Shown piece by piece: positions 18,344 to 27,176 of a DNA stretch of 64,000 bases. The stretch spans positions 182,787-246,786 of the forward strand of contig BPKK01000003.1 of the NCBI GenBank assembly GCA_026005095.1, given 5' to 3'. The position numbers and the translations under genes are program-made. This DNA is from Silanimonas sp. (GTDB taxonomy: Bacteria > Pseudomonadota > Gammaproteobacteria > Xanthomonadales > Xanthomonadaceae). Below the pieces are notes generated by a model that saw only the letters and a list, made by a program, of their open reading frames with translations, did not search any database and was not told the origin of the DNA. Numbering within the stretch: position 1 is the stretch's first letter; every line of letters begins with the position of its first letter.

Positions 18344-19768
18344 TTACTCGGGCGCCGGGATGCGCAGACGCTCGCCGACGCGCACCACGTCGTCGCGCTT
18401 GTCATTGGCCTGCCGCAGCTGGTGCACCGAGATGCCATGCCGCGAGGCGATCAGGCCCAGGGTCTCGCCCCGCGCCACCACATGCTGGCGCGGACTGCGC
18501 TGCGGGTTGGCAGCGAACCAAGTGCCGGGCGGCGGCTGGTTGCCAAAGTAGTCGGCAACCCCGCGGGTAACGGCCTGCGCCAAGCGGCGGCGGAAGGCCG
18601 GATCGTTGAGCTTGCGCTCGTCCTCGGCATTGGTGATGAAGCCGGTCTCGATCAGCATCGAGGGCACGTCGGGCGAGCGCAGCACCCAGAAGTTGGCGCG
18701 CTCGACCTGCGGCTTGCGGGTCTTGCCCACGCTGCGCAGGGCCTCGAGCACCTGGTTCGCCGCCTCGTCCGAAACGCGCAGCGTGGCGCTCTGCGAGAGG
18801 TCGAGCAGCACCGCGGCGAGGTTGCGGTCCTTGTCGTCGAGGCTCACGCCGCCGACGAGGTCCGAGTTGTTCTCGCGGTCGGCGAGGAAACGGGCCGCCT
18901 CGCTGGAGGCCCCGCGGGTGGAGAGCACATACACAGAAGCGCCGTTGGCGGCGCGGTTGTGGGCGGCATCGGCATGCATCGAGATGAACAGGTCGGCCTG
19001 GGCCTCGCGGGCCTTGCGGTAGCGCTCGCCGAGCGGGATGAACACATCACTGTCGCGGATCAGCACCGCGCGCATGCCGGGATGGCGATCCACCTCCTCG
19101 GCCAGCGCCCGCGCCACCTGCAGGGTCACGGTCTTCTCGTAGGTACCTCGACTGCCGATCGCTCCCGGGTCGCGCCCGCCGTGGCCGGCATCGATGGCGA
19201 TCACCAGCTTGCGCTCGCCCTGCAGGGCCGCCGGAACACCGGCCGGGACCGCCGGCGTGGTCGCGGAAGCCGCCGCAGGAGCGGCCAGCACCGGAGCCGC
19301 GGCCACCAGGGCGCCCTCGTCACGGAACAGTTCCAGCACCAGCCGGGTTTCGCGGCCCGCGCCCTCCACCCGAGCGCGCGGCTTCACCGCCCCACCGAGA
19401 TCGAAGACCACTCGCAGGGTGCCCGGCTCCGGATAGCCGGTACGCACGCCGATCACCCGCCCATTGGGGGCCGGCGGACGGAAGCCCTCGGCAAGCCGGG
19501 CCGCGGGCAGGTCGAGCACCAGTCGATCGGGATTGCCGAGGCTGAAGACCTTGAAGGCGCCAGGCGCGGCATCGAGCTGCAGTTCGGCCCGCGTCGCCTC
19601 GTCGCTGGCGCTCAGACGCACCTGGCCCAGGATGGCGGCGGCCTGGCCGAACGCGGCATAGGCCAGCCCCGCCAGAAGCACGGCGAGATGCAGCCAACGG
19701 GTCCAGTTGAGCGACGCGGCGCGCGACATGGCGCGATTCAAGCACCGGAAATCGCGCTTTGCAAGCAC
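18344..19768 (-). CDS. N-acetylmuramoyl-L-alanine amidase (AmiC/AmiB-like, AMIN + Amidase_3 + LysM)
   Basis: A 474-residue periplasmic peptidoglycan amidase that cleaves the muramyl-alanine bond during daughter-cell separation. A signal peptide (about residues 20-45) leads to an AMIN domain (about 46-150) that targets septal peptidoglycan. A Pro/Ala linker follows, then the zinc amidase domain starting [17 protein letters not shown] with zinc ligands His196 and Glu211 and further SMHADAAHN. The C-terminus is one LysM repeat (about 428-472, [19 protein letters not shown]). A second ATG at residue 14 is a possible start. Activity in this family needs EnvC/NlpD-type activators. It lies between tsaE and mutL, the usual tsaE-amiB-mutL order. 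Confidence 0.94.
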   Translation of the reverse strand: MLAKRDFRCLNRAMSRAASLNWTRWLHLAVLLAGLAYAAFGQAAAILGQVRLSASDEATRAELQLDAAPGAFKVFSLGNPDRLVLDLPAARLAEGFRPPAPNGRVIGVRTGYPEPGTLRVVFDLGGAVKPRARVEGAGRETRLVLELFRDEGALVAAAPVLAAPAAASATTPAVPAGVPAALQGERKLVIAIDAGHGGRDPGAIGSRGTYEKTVTLQVARALAEEVDRHPGMRAVLIRDSDVFIPLGERYRKAREAQADLFISMHADAAHNRAANGASVYVLSTRGASSEAARFLADRENNSDLVGGVSLDDKDRNLAAVLLDLSQSATLRVSDEAANQVLEALRSVGKTRKPQVERANFWVLRSPDVPSMLIETGFITNAEDERKLNDPAFRRRLAQAVTRGVADYFGNQPPPGTWFAANPQRSPRQHVVARGETLGLIASRHGISVHQLRQANDKRDDVVRVGERLRIPAPE

Positions 19769-19843
19769 TTTTTCCTTTGAAATCGTGGGCCTGCGGGACC
19801 TTCCTGCGGCCCTGCTTGATGAACGGAGCCTAAGTTCCGCCGC

Positions 19844-20326
19844 TCACTCTCCCACCCTGCCGTCCCGGATCCTTGCCAGCCACTGCCGACCGGGCGCCGA
19901 ACGCGGCTCCAGCTGGGCCTGTCGCCCTTCGCCCTCGCTGCGGAGTCCAAGCACCAGATCCGCTGGCGGCAGATACCCTCCCCCTCGTTCTGGCCACTCT
20001 ACCAACCATAGCCGGGCGGCATCGGCAAGCTCGTCGAGAGCAAGAAAATCCAGCTCCGCCGCATCGCCGAGGCGATAGAGGTCGAGGTGGGCGGCCTCGC
20101 CGCCCGGCACCGGGTAACGCTCGACCAGGGTGTAGGTGGGGCTGCGGATGGGCCCCGCCACCCCAAGGGCACGCAGCAGGGCCCGAGCCAACGTCGATTT
20201 CCCCGCCCCGAGATCGCCTTCGAGGTAGACCACGGCCCGTGCCGGCAGACAGGCCGCCAACCGCGACCCCAGCGCCTCGGTGGCCGCAGCATCAGGCAGG
20301 AAAAGGGAATACCCCTCGCCGCTCAT
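19844..20326 (-). CDS. tsaE: tRNA threonylcarbamoyladenosine biosynthesis ATPase TsaE
   Basis: A 160-residue P-loop ATPase required with TsaB, TsaC and TsaD for the t6A37 modification of ANN-decoding tRNAs. The Walker A motif GDLGAGKST is at about 37-45. SPTYTLVERY (about 70-79) and HLDLYRL (about 88-94) are family hallmarks, and LVEWPERG near 117 completes the pattern. The start is the ATG that overlaps the nnr stop (ATGA); an upstream in-frame ATG would extend into nnr. Length is usual for TsaE. The nnr-tsaE-amidase-mutL order is common in gammaproteobacteria and supports one transcription unit. Confidence 0.95.
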   Translation of the reverse strand: MSGEGYSLFLPDAAATEALGSRLAACLPARAVVYLEGDLGAGKSTLARALLRALGVAGPIRSPTYTLVERYPVPGGEAAHLDLYRLGDAAELDFLALDELADAARLWLVEWPERGGGYLPPADLVLGLRSEGEGRQAQLEPRSAPGRQWLARIRDGRVGE

Positions 20327-21792
20327 GGATTCAGCACCTCGCCCAAGGCAGGCAACAGGTCGGCTGCCAGGAGGCCCCGGCATCGCCCGGCGGCCGCCCG
20401 GTCGCCGGCCGCGGCGTGGGCCAGAGCACCGGCCCAGGCGGCCTCGAAAGGCGGCAGGCCCTGGGCGCGCAGGGCCGCCACCACGCCGGTGAGCACGTCG
20501 CCCATGCCAGCGCTGGCCATGCCCGGGTTGCCGGCATCGATCAACACGGCGGTTTCCCCCGGCGTGGCCACCACGCTGCCCGCCCCTTTCAGCACCACAG
20601 CCGCTTCGAAACGTTCGGCCAGGGCGGCAGCGGCACCCAGCCGGTCACGCTGCACGGCCGCCGGCTCGGTGCCGAGCAGGCGCGCTGCCTCGCCGGGATG
20701 CGGTGTCAGCACCGCCCCCGGCAGGGGCCGAGGCGCGACCGCCAGACGGTTCAGGGCATCGGCATCCAGCACCAGCGGGCGGCCGCTGGCCAAGGCTGCG
20801 GTGAACAGCTCCCAGCCCCAGGCGTCCTGCCCCAAGCCCGGCCCCAGGGCCAGCACATCGGCCCGCGCCAGGCAAGCGGCCAGCACCTCGGGAGCTGGCA
20901 AAGTGCGCGCCATCACCTCCGGACGGCGAGCGAGCAGGGCCGTCACCGCCTCGGGGCTGCCGATCGCCTCCACCCAACCGGCACCGCTGCGGGCCGCGGC
21001 CTCGGCGCAGAGCACCAGGGCACCGGCCATGCCCTCGGTCCCGCCGAGGCAGAGCACACGGCCGAACTGGCCCTTGTGGCTGTCCCGCGGCCGGGGCGGC
21101 AGCACCGCCGCCAGTGCCGCCGGCCGCAGCGCATGCGCCTCGGGCCGGGCTTCCGCAGGCCAGTCGCGGGGTTCGAGGCCCAGCGGCTCGACCACCACCT
21201 CGCCGGCCGCCTCGCGGCCCTTGCCGGTGAACAGCCCCGGGGTGGCGGCGAGGAAGGCCACACTGAGCGTGGCCGGCAGGAAGGCGCCGGGCGCCGCGCC
21301 GGTATCGGCCTCGATGCCGGTAGGAAGATCAAGGGCCAGCACCGGGCGGCCGGTGGCCCGTACCGCCGCGAGCAGGGCCGCGAGACTGGCCTCGGGCGCG
21401 CGCGCCAGGCCCAAGCCCAGCAGGCCATCCACCCACAGCCCGACCTCGGGCAGGGCCTGCGGGTCGGCGGGTACGACCGCTCCGCCCTGCTCGGCCCAAC
21501 GGACTGCCGCAGCACGGGCCTCGGCGCTGCGCGGCGCGCCGAAGGCCAGCACCGACACGGCACGCCCGGCCTCGCGCAGGGCGCAGGCCAGTTCGTAGCC
21601 ATCGCCGCCGTTGTTGCCCGGGCCGCAGAGCACGCCGACCTGCCGCACTTCGGGCCAGCGTTCGAGCAGCCGGCGCGCGGCGGCCGCGCCGGCCCGCCGC
21701 ATCAGTTCGCCTGGAGGAAGCCCGCCGGTGATGGCCGCGTGCTCGATGGCGCGCAGCGCCGCGGTGCGCAGCAGCGGAAGGGTGTGGGACAT
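20323..21792 (-). CDS. nnr: bifunctional NAD(P)H-hydrate epimerase / ADP-dependent NAD(P)H-hydrate dehydratase
   Basis: A 489-residue two-domain repair enzyme. The N-terminal YjeF_N epimerase (about 1-215) has CGPGNNGGDGYE at 56-67. The C-terminal carbohydrate-kinase-like dehydratase (about 225-489) carries HKGQFGRVLCLGG and the catalytic AGMGDVLTG segment near 430. Together they convert damaged NADHX and NADPHX back to NADH and NADPH. The gene is coupled to tsaE downstream by ATGA. Its start codon is only 23 bases from the divergent queG start, so its promoter must lie inside queG or overlap the queG promoter. Confidence 0.96.
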   Translation of the reverse strand: MSHTLPLLRTAALRAIEHAAITGGLPPGELMRRAGAAAARRLLERWPEVRQVGVLCGPGNNGGDGYELACALREAGRAVSVLAFGAPRSAEARAAAVRWAEQGGAVVPADPQALPEVGLWVDGLLGLGLARAPEASLAALLAAVRATGRPVLALDLPTGIEADTGAAPGAFLPATLSVAFLAATPGLFTGKGREAAGEVVVEPLGLEPRDWPAEARPEAHALRPAALAAVLPPRPRDSHKGQFGRVLCLGGTEGMAGALVLCAEAAARSGAGWVEAIGSPEAVTALLARRPEVMARTLPAPEVLAACLARADVLALGPGLGQDAWGWELFTAALASGRPLVLDADALNRLAVAPRPLPGAVLTPHPGEAARLLGTEPAAVQRDRLGAAAALAERFEAAVVLKGAGSVVATPGETAVLIDAGNPGMASAGMGDVLTGVVAALRAQGLPPFEAAWAGALAHAAAGDRAAAGRCRGLLAADLLPALGEVLNP

Positions 21793-21802
21793 GGACGGAT
21801 TC

Positions 21803-21808
21803 TATACT
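21803..21808 (+). promoter_or_regulatory. candidate -10 element for a leaderless queG transcript
   Basis: TATACT lies 7 bases before the queG ATG, so transcription would begin at or next to the start codon. No good -35 hexamer is visible at the usual distance, and that stretch is inside the start of nnr. No Shine-Dalgarno sequence precedes the ATG, which agrees with a leaderless message. Confidence 0.4.
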
Positions 21809-21815
21809 TCGCCCC

Positions 21816-22877
21816 ATGCACGACTGGGCCGCTCTCGCCGCCGACATCAAGCGCTGGGCCGCCGAGCTCGGCTTCCAGCAGGCCGGCATCAGCGAGGGCA
21901 CCCTCGCCGGCGACGAAGTCCACCTCGAGCGCTGGCTGGCCGCCGGCCACCACGGCGAGATGCACTGGATGGCTGCGCATGGCCGTAAGCGCAGCCGCCC
22001 TGGCGAACTGGTGCCCGGCACGATCCGGGTGGTGAGCGTGCGCATGGACTATGGCGTCGGCGACGACGCGGCGAGCCGGGCCACTCTGGCCGATGGCGAG
22101 CGTGCCTACATCGCCCGCTACGCCCTTGGCCGCGACTACCACAAGGTGCTGCGCAACCGTCTGCAACGCTTGGCCGAGCGCATCGCCGGCGTGGTCGGCC
22201 CCTTCGGCTACCGCGCCTTCGTCGATTCCGCGCCGGTGCTGGAGCGGGCCTTGGCTCGCGATGCCGGGCTGGGCTGGATCGGCAAGCACACCTGCCTGAT
22301 CCATGCGAAGGCGGGCAGCTGGTTCTTCTTGGGCGAGCTCTACACCGATCTGCCCCTGCCGCTCGATACCCCTGCCAGCGAGCACTGCGGCACCTGCACG
22401 CGCTGTATCGACATCTGCCCCACCCAGGCCATCGTGGCACCCTGGGTACTCGATGCCCGCCGCTGCATCAGCTATCTCACTATCGAGAATCCGGGGCCGA
22501 TTCCAGAGGCCTTCCGCCGGCCGATGGGCAACCGCGTCTTCGGCTGCGACGACTGCCAGCTCGTCTGCCCTTGGAACAAGTTCGCGAAACGCCATGCCCT
22601 GCCCGACTTCGAACCGCGCCAGGGCCTCGACCGGGCACGCCTGGTCGAGCTCTTCGCCTGGGAGGAAGACGAGTTCCTGAAGCGCACCGAGGGCTCGCCG
22701 ATCCGGCGCACCGGCCATACGGGATGGCTACGCAACCTCGCCGTGGCACTCGGCAATGCGCCCCATTCGGCCGAGGTGGTGGCGGCGCTCGAAGCCCGCG
22801 CCGGGCACCCCTCGGCCCTGGTGCGCGAGCACGTGGCCTGGGCCCTTGCCGAGCAGGCGGCGAAGGCGCCGGCCTGA
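21816..22877 (+). CDS. queG: epoxyqueuosine reductase QueG
   Basis: A 353-residue cobalamin-dependent iron-sulfur enzyme for the last step of queuosine synthesis, reduction of epoxyqueuosine in tRNA. The N-terminal DUF1730 part contains GRDYHKVLRNRL (about 105-116) and the catalytic Asp region FVDSAPVLERALA. Two [4Fe-4S] clusters are supplied by C191, C194, C197 and C201 (CGTCTRCIDICPT) and by C217, C244, C247 and C251 (CDDCQLVCPW). A HEAT-like C-terminal tail ends the protein. It is divergent from nnr and convergent with pgi. The length is somewhat short of the 380-residue enterobacterial form but typical of many gammaproteobacteria. Confidence 0.96.
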   Translation: MHDWAALAADIKRWAAELGFQQAGISEGTLAGDEVHLERWLAAGHHGEMHWMAAHGRKRSRPGELVPGTIRVVSVRMDYGVGDDAASRATLADGERAYIARYALGRDYHKVLRNRLQRLAERIAGVVGPFGYRAFVDSAPVLERALARDAGLGWIGKHTCLIHAKAGSWFFLGELYTDLPLPLDTPASEHCGTCTRCIDICPTQAIVAPWVLDARRCISYLTIENPGPIPEAFRRPMGNRVFGCDDCQLVCPWNKFAKRHALPDFEPRQGLDRARLVELFAWEEDEFLKRTEGSPIRRTGHTGWLRNLAVALGNAPHSAEVVAALEARAGHPSALVREHVAWALAEQAAKAPA

Positions 22878-22928
22878 GGGCAGGCGGAGCCGGCGCGGCC
22901 TCCCGGCCACGGGGGCCAGCGCCGCGGC

Positions 22929-24444
22929 TCAGCCGCGGGCGAGGATCTCCTCGACGAGCGCGGCGCTCACCGGGTCCTGTGCGCGGGCCCTGCCCTCCAG
23001 CACCGGCAGCAGTCCGCTGGCGAGCCGCTTGCCGAGCTCGACCCCGAACTGGTCGAAGGCATTGATGCCCCAGAGCACCGACTGGGCGTAGACGCTGTGC
23101 TCGTAGAGCGCGATCAGGCTGCCAAAGCTGCGCGGGGTGAGCCGGTCGAGCAGCAAGCAGGGTGCTGGGACGGTTGCCCGGCGAGTGCTGCTGCGGCGTC
23201 TCGCCCGTATCGCCATTGGCCAGGGCCTCGGTCTGGGCGAGGAGGTGCGAGAGCAAGACGCGGTGCTGCCCGAGATGCGGGTGGTCGGGACGGATCACGC
23301 CGATGAAATCGGCCGGCACCACCTGCGTGCCCTGGTGCAGGGCCTGGAAGAAGCTGTGCTGGCTGTCGGTGCCCGCGCCGCCCCAGAGCACCGGCACGGT
23401 GTCATGCGCCACCGGCTCGCCGGCATGGTCCACGCGCTTGCCGAGGCTCTCCATCACCAGCTGCTGCAGGTAGGCCGGCAACAGGCGCAGGCGCTCGTCG
23501 TAGGGCAGCACGGCATGGGCGGCGTGGCCCTCGACATTGCGGTTCCACACCGCGAACAGGGCATGCCAGAGCGGCAGGTTCGATTCCGCCGGGGCCTCGA
23601 GGAAATGCCGGTCCATGGCCTCGGCACCGGCCAGCATGGCGTCGAAGCCGTCCTCCCCCAGGGCCAGCAGCACCGAGAAGCCCACCGCCGACCACAGCGA
23701 GTAGCGGCCGCCCACCCAGTCCCACATCGGCAGCACACGGGCAGGATCGACGCCGAAGGCCTCGGCCTTCGCCACGTTGGCGCTCACCGCGTACAGACGC
23801 TCGCCACCGCCCAGCCAGTCGCGCACCAGCGCGCCATTGAGCAGGGTCTCCTGGGTGCCGAAGCTCTTGGAGACGAGGATGGCCGCGGTGCGCGCTGGAT
23901 CGAGGCCGGACAGCAGCCGGGTGGCGGCATGGGCATCGACATTGCTGAGGAAGTGCAGGCGGAAGCGGCCATCGCCGAAATCGCGCAGGGCGTCCACCGC
24001 CAGCCGCGGACCGAGATCGGAGCCGCCGATGCCGATGTTGATGACATCGGTGATCTCGCTGGCCCGCAGGGCCTGGGCCAGCGCCCGCATCCGGGCGCGG
24101 GTGGCCGCGGCCTCGGCGGCGGCCTGCGAGGCTACCGGCGCCTCGAAGACGGTGCGCAGGGCACTGTGCAGGGCCGGGCGGCGCTCCGAGCGGTTGACCT
24201 CCTCGCCATGGAGAAGCGCCCGGATGGCCTCGCCCATGCCACTGGCACGGGCCACGGCGAACAGTGCCTCCAGAGCCTCGTCATCGACGTGCTGGCGGGC
24301 GAAGCTGGCATAGAGGCCGTCCACCCGCAGGGCCATGCGCGCGGCCCGGCCCGGATCGGCCGCCAGCAGTTGCTTCAGCTCGCGCCCGGCGAGGCGGGCG
24401 CCATGGGATTGCAGATGCTGCAGCCGCGATGCGGTGGATTCCAT
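22929..24444 (-). pseudogene. pgi: glucose-6-phosphate isomerase with a single-base frameshift near the C-terminus
   Basis: Phosphoglucose isomerase interconverts glucose-6-phosphate and fructose-6-phosphate. The first 430 residues are intact and carry IGIGGSDLGPRLA, SKSFGTQETL and VGGRYSLWSAVG. The open frame then diverges into Arg/Ala-rich nonsense after GNRPSTLL. The expected continuation ([19 protein letters not shown] and [11 protein letters not shown], including the catalytic Lys region) is present in another frame and ends at a stop at 22929. Removing one base around 23154 restores a 504-residue protein. As written, translation gives a 654-residue product lacking the C-terminal active-site segment and running into queG on the opposite strand. 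It follows panD by 14 bases. Confidence 0.93.
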
Positions 24445-24458
24445 TCCGGCTCCCGGAC

Positions 24459-24839
24459 TCAGGCGGCCTGCGCCGGGATGCTGTGGTTGGTATGGGTCAG
24501 GCGGTTCTGCCGATCCACGTAGACGAGCGTCGGCTTGAACTTCGCCGCCTCGGCCTCGTCCATCTGGCCGTAAGCGCAGATGATGACGAGATCGCCCGGC
24601 CCGGCGAGATGCGCCGCCGCGCCGTTCACCGAGATCACGCCGCTGCCCTCCTCGCCGCGGATGGCGTAGGTGACGAAGCGGGCGCCGTTATTGATGTTGA
24701 AGATGTGTACCTGCTCGTACTCGCGGATGCCGGAGACGTCGAGCAGCCGGCCATCGATGGCACAGGAGCCTTCATAGTGCAGCTCGGCATGGGTGACCGA
24801 GGCGCGGTGGATCTTGGCTTTGAGCAGGGTGAGCTGCAT
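24459..24839 (-). CDS. panD: aspartate 1-decarboxylase
   Basis: A 126-residue pyruvoyl-dependent enzyme that makes beta-alanine for pantothenate. The proenzyme cleaves itself between Gly24 and Ser25 (YEGSCAID), and Ser25 becomes the pyruvoyl group. Lys9 and the INNGARF and [11 protein letters not shown] segments are the conserved active-site parts. The length matches E. coli PanD. It lies 112 bases downstream of panC in the same direction, completing the beta-alanine and pantoate branches with panC and panB. Confidence 0.97.
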   Translation of the reverse strand: MQLTLLKAKIHRASVTHAELHYEGSCAIDGRLLDVSGIREYEQVHIFNINNGARFVTYAIRGEEGSGVISVNGAAAHLAGPGDLVIICAYGQMDEAEAAKFKPTLVYVDRQNRLTHTNHSIPAQAA

Positions 24840-24951
24840 GGCGGCGGTCCCGGAAGCGTGAAGGCGCGGAGTGTAGGTGGCAGGAATCGAGCCTGCAATC
24901 GATCACTAGCCTGCGCGGGAGCGCGTCCAGCCGGCGTGGACGGGCCGGTAC

Positions 24952-25809
24952 TCAGACCGCGGGGCCGTCGAACTCGAGATTGTCGATCAGCCGGGTACGG
25001 CCCAGCCGGGCTGCCACCAGGCCCAGCAGCCCCGGCTCGTTGCCGGCCAACGGCAGCGAAAGATCGCTGCGGCGGATCACCGCGTAGTCGACCACGAAGC
25101 CGGCGGCGGTGAGGCGTTCCACCGCCTCCTGCTCGATGCCGGCGAGCGGCAGGCCCTGCGCCGCCTGCTCGCGCATGGTGCGCAGGTTGCGGATGATCTC
25201 CACAGCCAACGCGCGTTCCTCCGGAGCCAGGTACTGGTTGCGCGAACTCATCGCCAGCCCATCGGGCTCGCGCACCGTGGGCCCGGGCACGATGTCGATG
25301 GCGAAGGCAAGATCGCGGGCCATGTGGCGGATCACCTGCAGCTGCTGATAGTCCTTGCGGCCGAAGATCGCCACATCGGGGCGCACCATGTTGAACAGCC
25401 GCGCCACCACCGTGGCCACACCCTCGAAATGTCCGGGGCGGTGCTCGCCCTCCAGCACCTCGGAGATCCCGGGCACGCGAATCCGCACCGCAGCCTCCGG
25501 TCCCAGCGGATAGACCGTCTCCACCGAGGGCAGGAACAGAAGATCGCAGCCGGCGCGGGCCAGCCCCTCGGCATCGGCCTCGGGAGTGCGCGGATAGCGG
25601 GCGAAGTCCTCGTTGGGACCGAACTGGGTGGGATTGACGAAGATGCTGGCCACCACCTTGTCGGCGTTCTGCCGCGCCAGCTCCACCAGCGAGAAATGTC
25701 CGGCATGCAGGTTGCCCATGGTGGGCACCAGGGCCACGCGATGGCCCTGGTCGCGCCAGCCGGCGAGATGGGCGCGCAGTTCGGCGACGGTGCGGACGGT
25801 GCGGATCAT
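24952..25809 (-). CDS. panC: pantothenate synthetase (pantoate--beta-alanine ligase)
   Basis: A 285-residue nucleotidyltransferase-fold ligase that joins pantoate and beta-alanine with ATP. The ATP motif [15 protein letters not shown] is at about 28-42. [18 protein letters not shown] and [11 protein letters not shown] give the pantoate and ATP pockets, and AMSSRNQYL is the KMSKS-like loop. The start overlaps the stop of panB (ATGA), so translation is probably coupled. Product and pathway are clear from sequence and from panB and panD on either side. Confidence 0.97.
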   Translation of the reverse strand: MIRTVRTVAELRAHLAGWRDQGHRVALVPTMGNLHAGHFSLVELARQNADKVVASIFVNPTQFGPNEDFARYPRTPEADAEGLARAGCDLLFLPSVETVYPLGPEAAVRIRVPGISEVLEGEHRPGHFEGVATVVARLFNMVRPDVAIFGRKDYQQLQVIRHMARDLAFAIDIVPGPTVREPDGLAMSSRNQYLAPEERALAVEIIRNLRTMREQAAQGLPLAGIEQEAVERLTAAGFVVDYAVIRRSDLSLPLAGNEPGLLGLVAARLGRTRLIDNLEFDGPAV

Positions 25810-26630
25810 GCGTAGGCGTGCTCGGGGCCGGGGAAACGGCGGGAACGGACGGCTTCGGCATAGGCTTCGAGAGCGCCACGCACCGAGCCGCCCTCGGCGA
25901 GGAAATCCTTGACGAAACGCGGCCGGTGCCCGCCGCCGATGCCGAGCAGGTCGTGCAGCACCAGCACCTGGCCGTCACAGCCGGCCCCGGCGCCGATGCC
26001 GATGGTGGGGATGCCGGCCGCGGCACTGATCTCGGCCGCCAGCGCGGAGGGCACGCACTCCAGCACCAAGGCCGAGGCCCCGGCGGCCTCCACGGCGCGG
26101 GCATCCTGGCGCAGTTGCTCGGCGGCGGCAGCCTCCCGCCCCTGCACCCTGTAGCCGCCCAGCCGCAGCACCGACTGCGGGGTCAGACCGAGATGGGCGC
26201 AGACCGGGATCTCGCGCTCGACGAGAAAGCGGATGGTCTCGAGCTTCACTCCGGCCCCCTCGAGCTTCACCATCGCCGCCTGCCCCTCCTTGAGCAGGCG
26301 CAGCGCGGCCTCGAGCGCCATCAACGGCGTGGCGTCCGAACCGAAGGGCATGTCGGCCACCAGCAGGGCCGAACGCAGGCCACGGGCGACATTGGCGCAG
26401 TGATAGACGACATGATCGACGCTGACCGGCAGGGTGCTGGTATGCCCCTGCACCACCATGCCCAGGGAATCGCCCACCAACACGAGGTCGATGCCCGCTT
26501 CCTCGAGCACGGCGGCGAAGGCGGCGTCATAGCAGGTGAGCGCGACGATCGGCCGCCCGTCCTGCTTCATACGGCGCAGGCCGGGCACGGTGAGCGGCGC
26601 GCGCGGCGGCGGGGCATCGGTGGCGTACAT
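25806..26630 (-). CDS. panB: 3-methyl-2-oxobutanoate hydroxymethyltransferase
   Basis: A 274-residue TIM-barrel enzyme that transfers a hydroxymethyl group to ketoisovalerate, giving ketopantoate. Conserved segments are LTCYDAAFA (about 29-37), [12 protein letters not shown] (about 51-62), MPFGSD, VKLEGA and [10 protein letters not shown] with the catalytic Glu region near 180. An N-terminal extension of about 10 residues before VPGLRRMKQ is slightly longer than usual; a later start is possible but I see no better ATG. folK is 30 bases upstream and panC overlaps downstream. Confidence 0.97.
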   Translation of the reverse strand: MYATDAPPPRAPLTVPGLRRMKQDGRPIVALTCYDAAFAAVLEEAGIDLVLVGDSLGMVVQGHTSTLPVSVDHVVYHCANVARGLRSALLVADMPFGSDATPLMALEAALRLLKEGQAAMVKLEGAGVKLETIRFLVEREIPVCAHLGLTPQSVLRLGGYRVQGREAAAAEQLRQDARAVEAAGASALVLECVPSALAAEISAAAGIPTIGIGAGAGCDGQVLVLHDLLGIGGGHRPRFVKDFLAEGGSVRGALEAYAEAVRSRRFPGPEHAYA

Positions 26631-26660
26631 GGGCTGGGGGATGCCGGTTCGAGCGGGCGC

Positions 26661-27176
26661 CTAAGGTATCGCCTCGATGCCCGAGCAATCCAGCGCATCA
26701 CGCAGCTGCGCGACCCGGCCGAGGCCGGGAAGCACGAGATCCGGTTCGAGCGCTGCCCAGGGCACCAGTACGAAAGCACGTTCGGCCAGCCGAGGATGCG
26801 GCAGCACCAGGTCTGGCGAATCGAGCACCACGTCCTCGACGGCGAGGAGGTCGAGGTCGAGGGTGCGCGGCCCCCAGCGGGTTTCCCGCGCCCGGTCGCG
26901 GCCATGGGCGCGCTCCACCGCCTGCAGGGCGGCGAGCAAGGCCTCCGGGCCGAGCGAGGTGCGCAGCCGGGCGACGGCGTTCAGGAAGGCCGGCTGGTCC
27001 TTGAGGCCCCAGGCCGGAGTGCGGTAGCGCGGCGAGCAGGCCTCGACGGCGATGCCAGGCAGGGCGCCGAGCTGGCGCAGGGCCGAGGCGAAGGCCGCGG
27101 CCACGTCGCCCACATTGCCGCCCAGCCCGATCCACGCCCGCCGGGCGGCCCCACCAGCCTCAGGCGTCGGGCGCAC
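26661..27176 (-). CDS. folK: 6-hydroxymethyl-7,8-dihydropterin pyrophosphokinase
   Basis: A folate-pathway kinase (HPPK) of 171 residues with the chosen start. WIGLGGNVGD opens the fold (about 17-26). SPRYRTPAWGLKDQPAFLNA and the metal and substrate motif WGPRTLDLDLLAVED follow, then LPHPRLAERAFVLVPWA. No ATG exists near the expected N-terminus; the GTG at 27176 overlaps the end of pcnB by 17 bases and gives a sensible length. A longer open frame upstream is inside pcnB and not FolK-like. The pcnB-folK-panB-panC order is that of Xanthomonas. Confidence 0.92.
   Translation of the reverse strand: MRPTPEAGGAARRAWIGLGGNVGDVAAAFASALRQLGALPGIAVEACSPRYRTPAWGLKDQPAFLNAVARLRTSLGPEALLAALQAVERAHGRDRARETRWGPRTLDLDLLAVEDVVLDSPDLVLPHPRLAERAFVLVPWAALEPDLVLPGLGRVAQLRDALDCSGIEAIP

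Noticed and set aside
24880..24925. A tRNA T-arm-like hairpin (GCAGG-CTCGATT-CCTGC on the reverse strand) in the panD-panC gap
   Set aside because: No acceptor stem, anticodon arm or CCA can be fitted around it; probably a chance hairpin.
26698..27135. A different frame with ATG start over folK
   Set aside because: It lacks every HPPK motif; the folK frame with a GTG start carries all of them.
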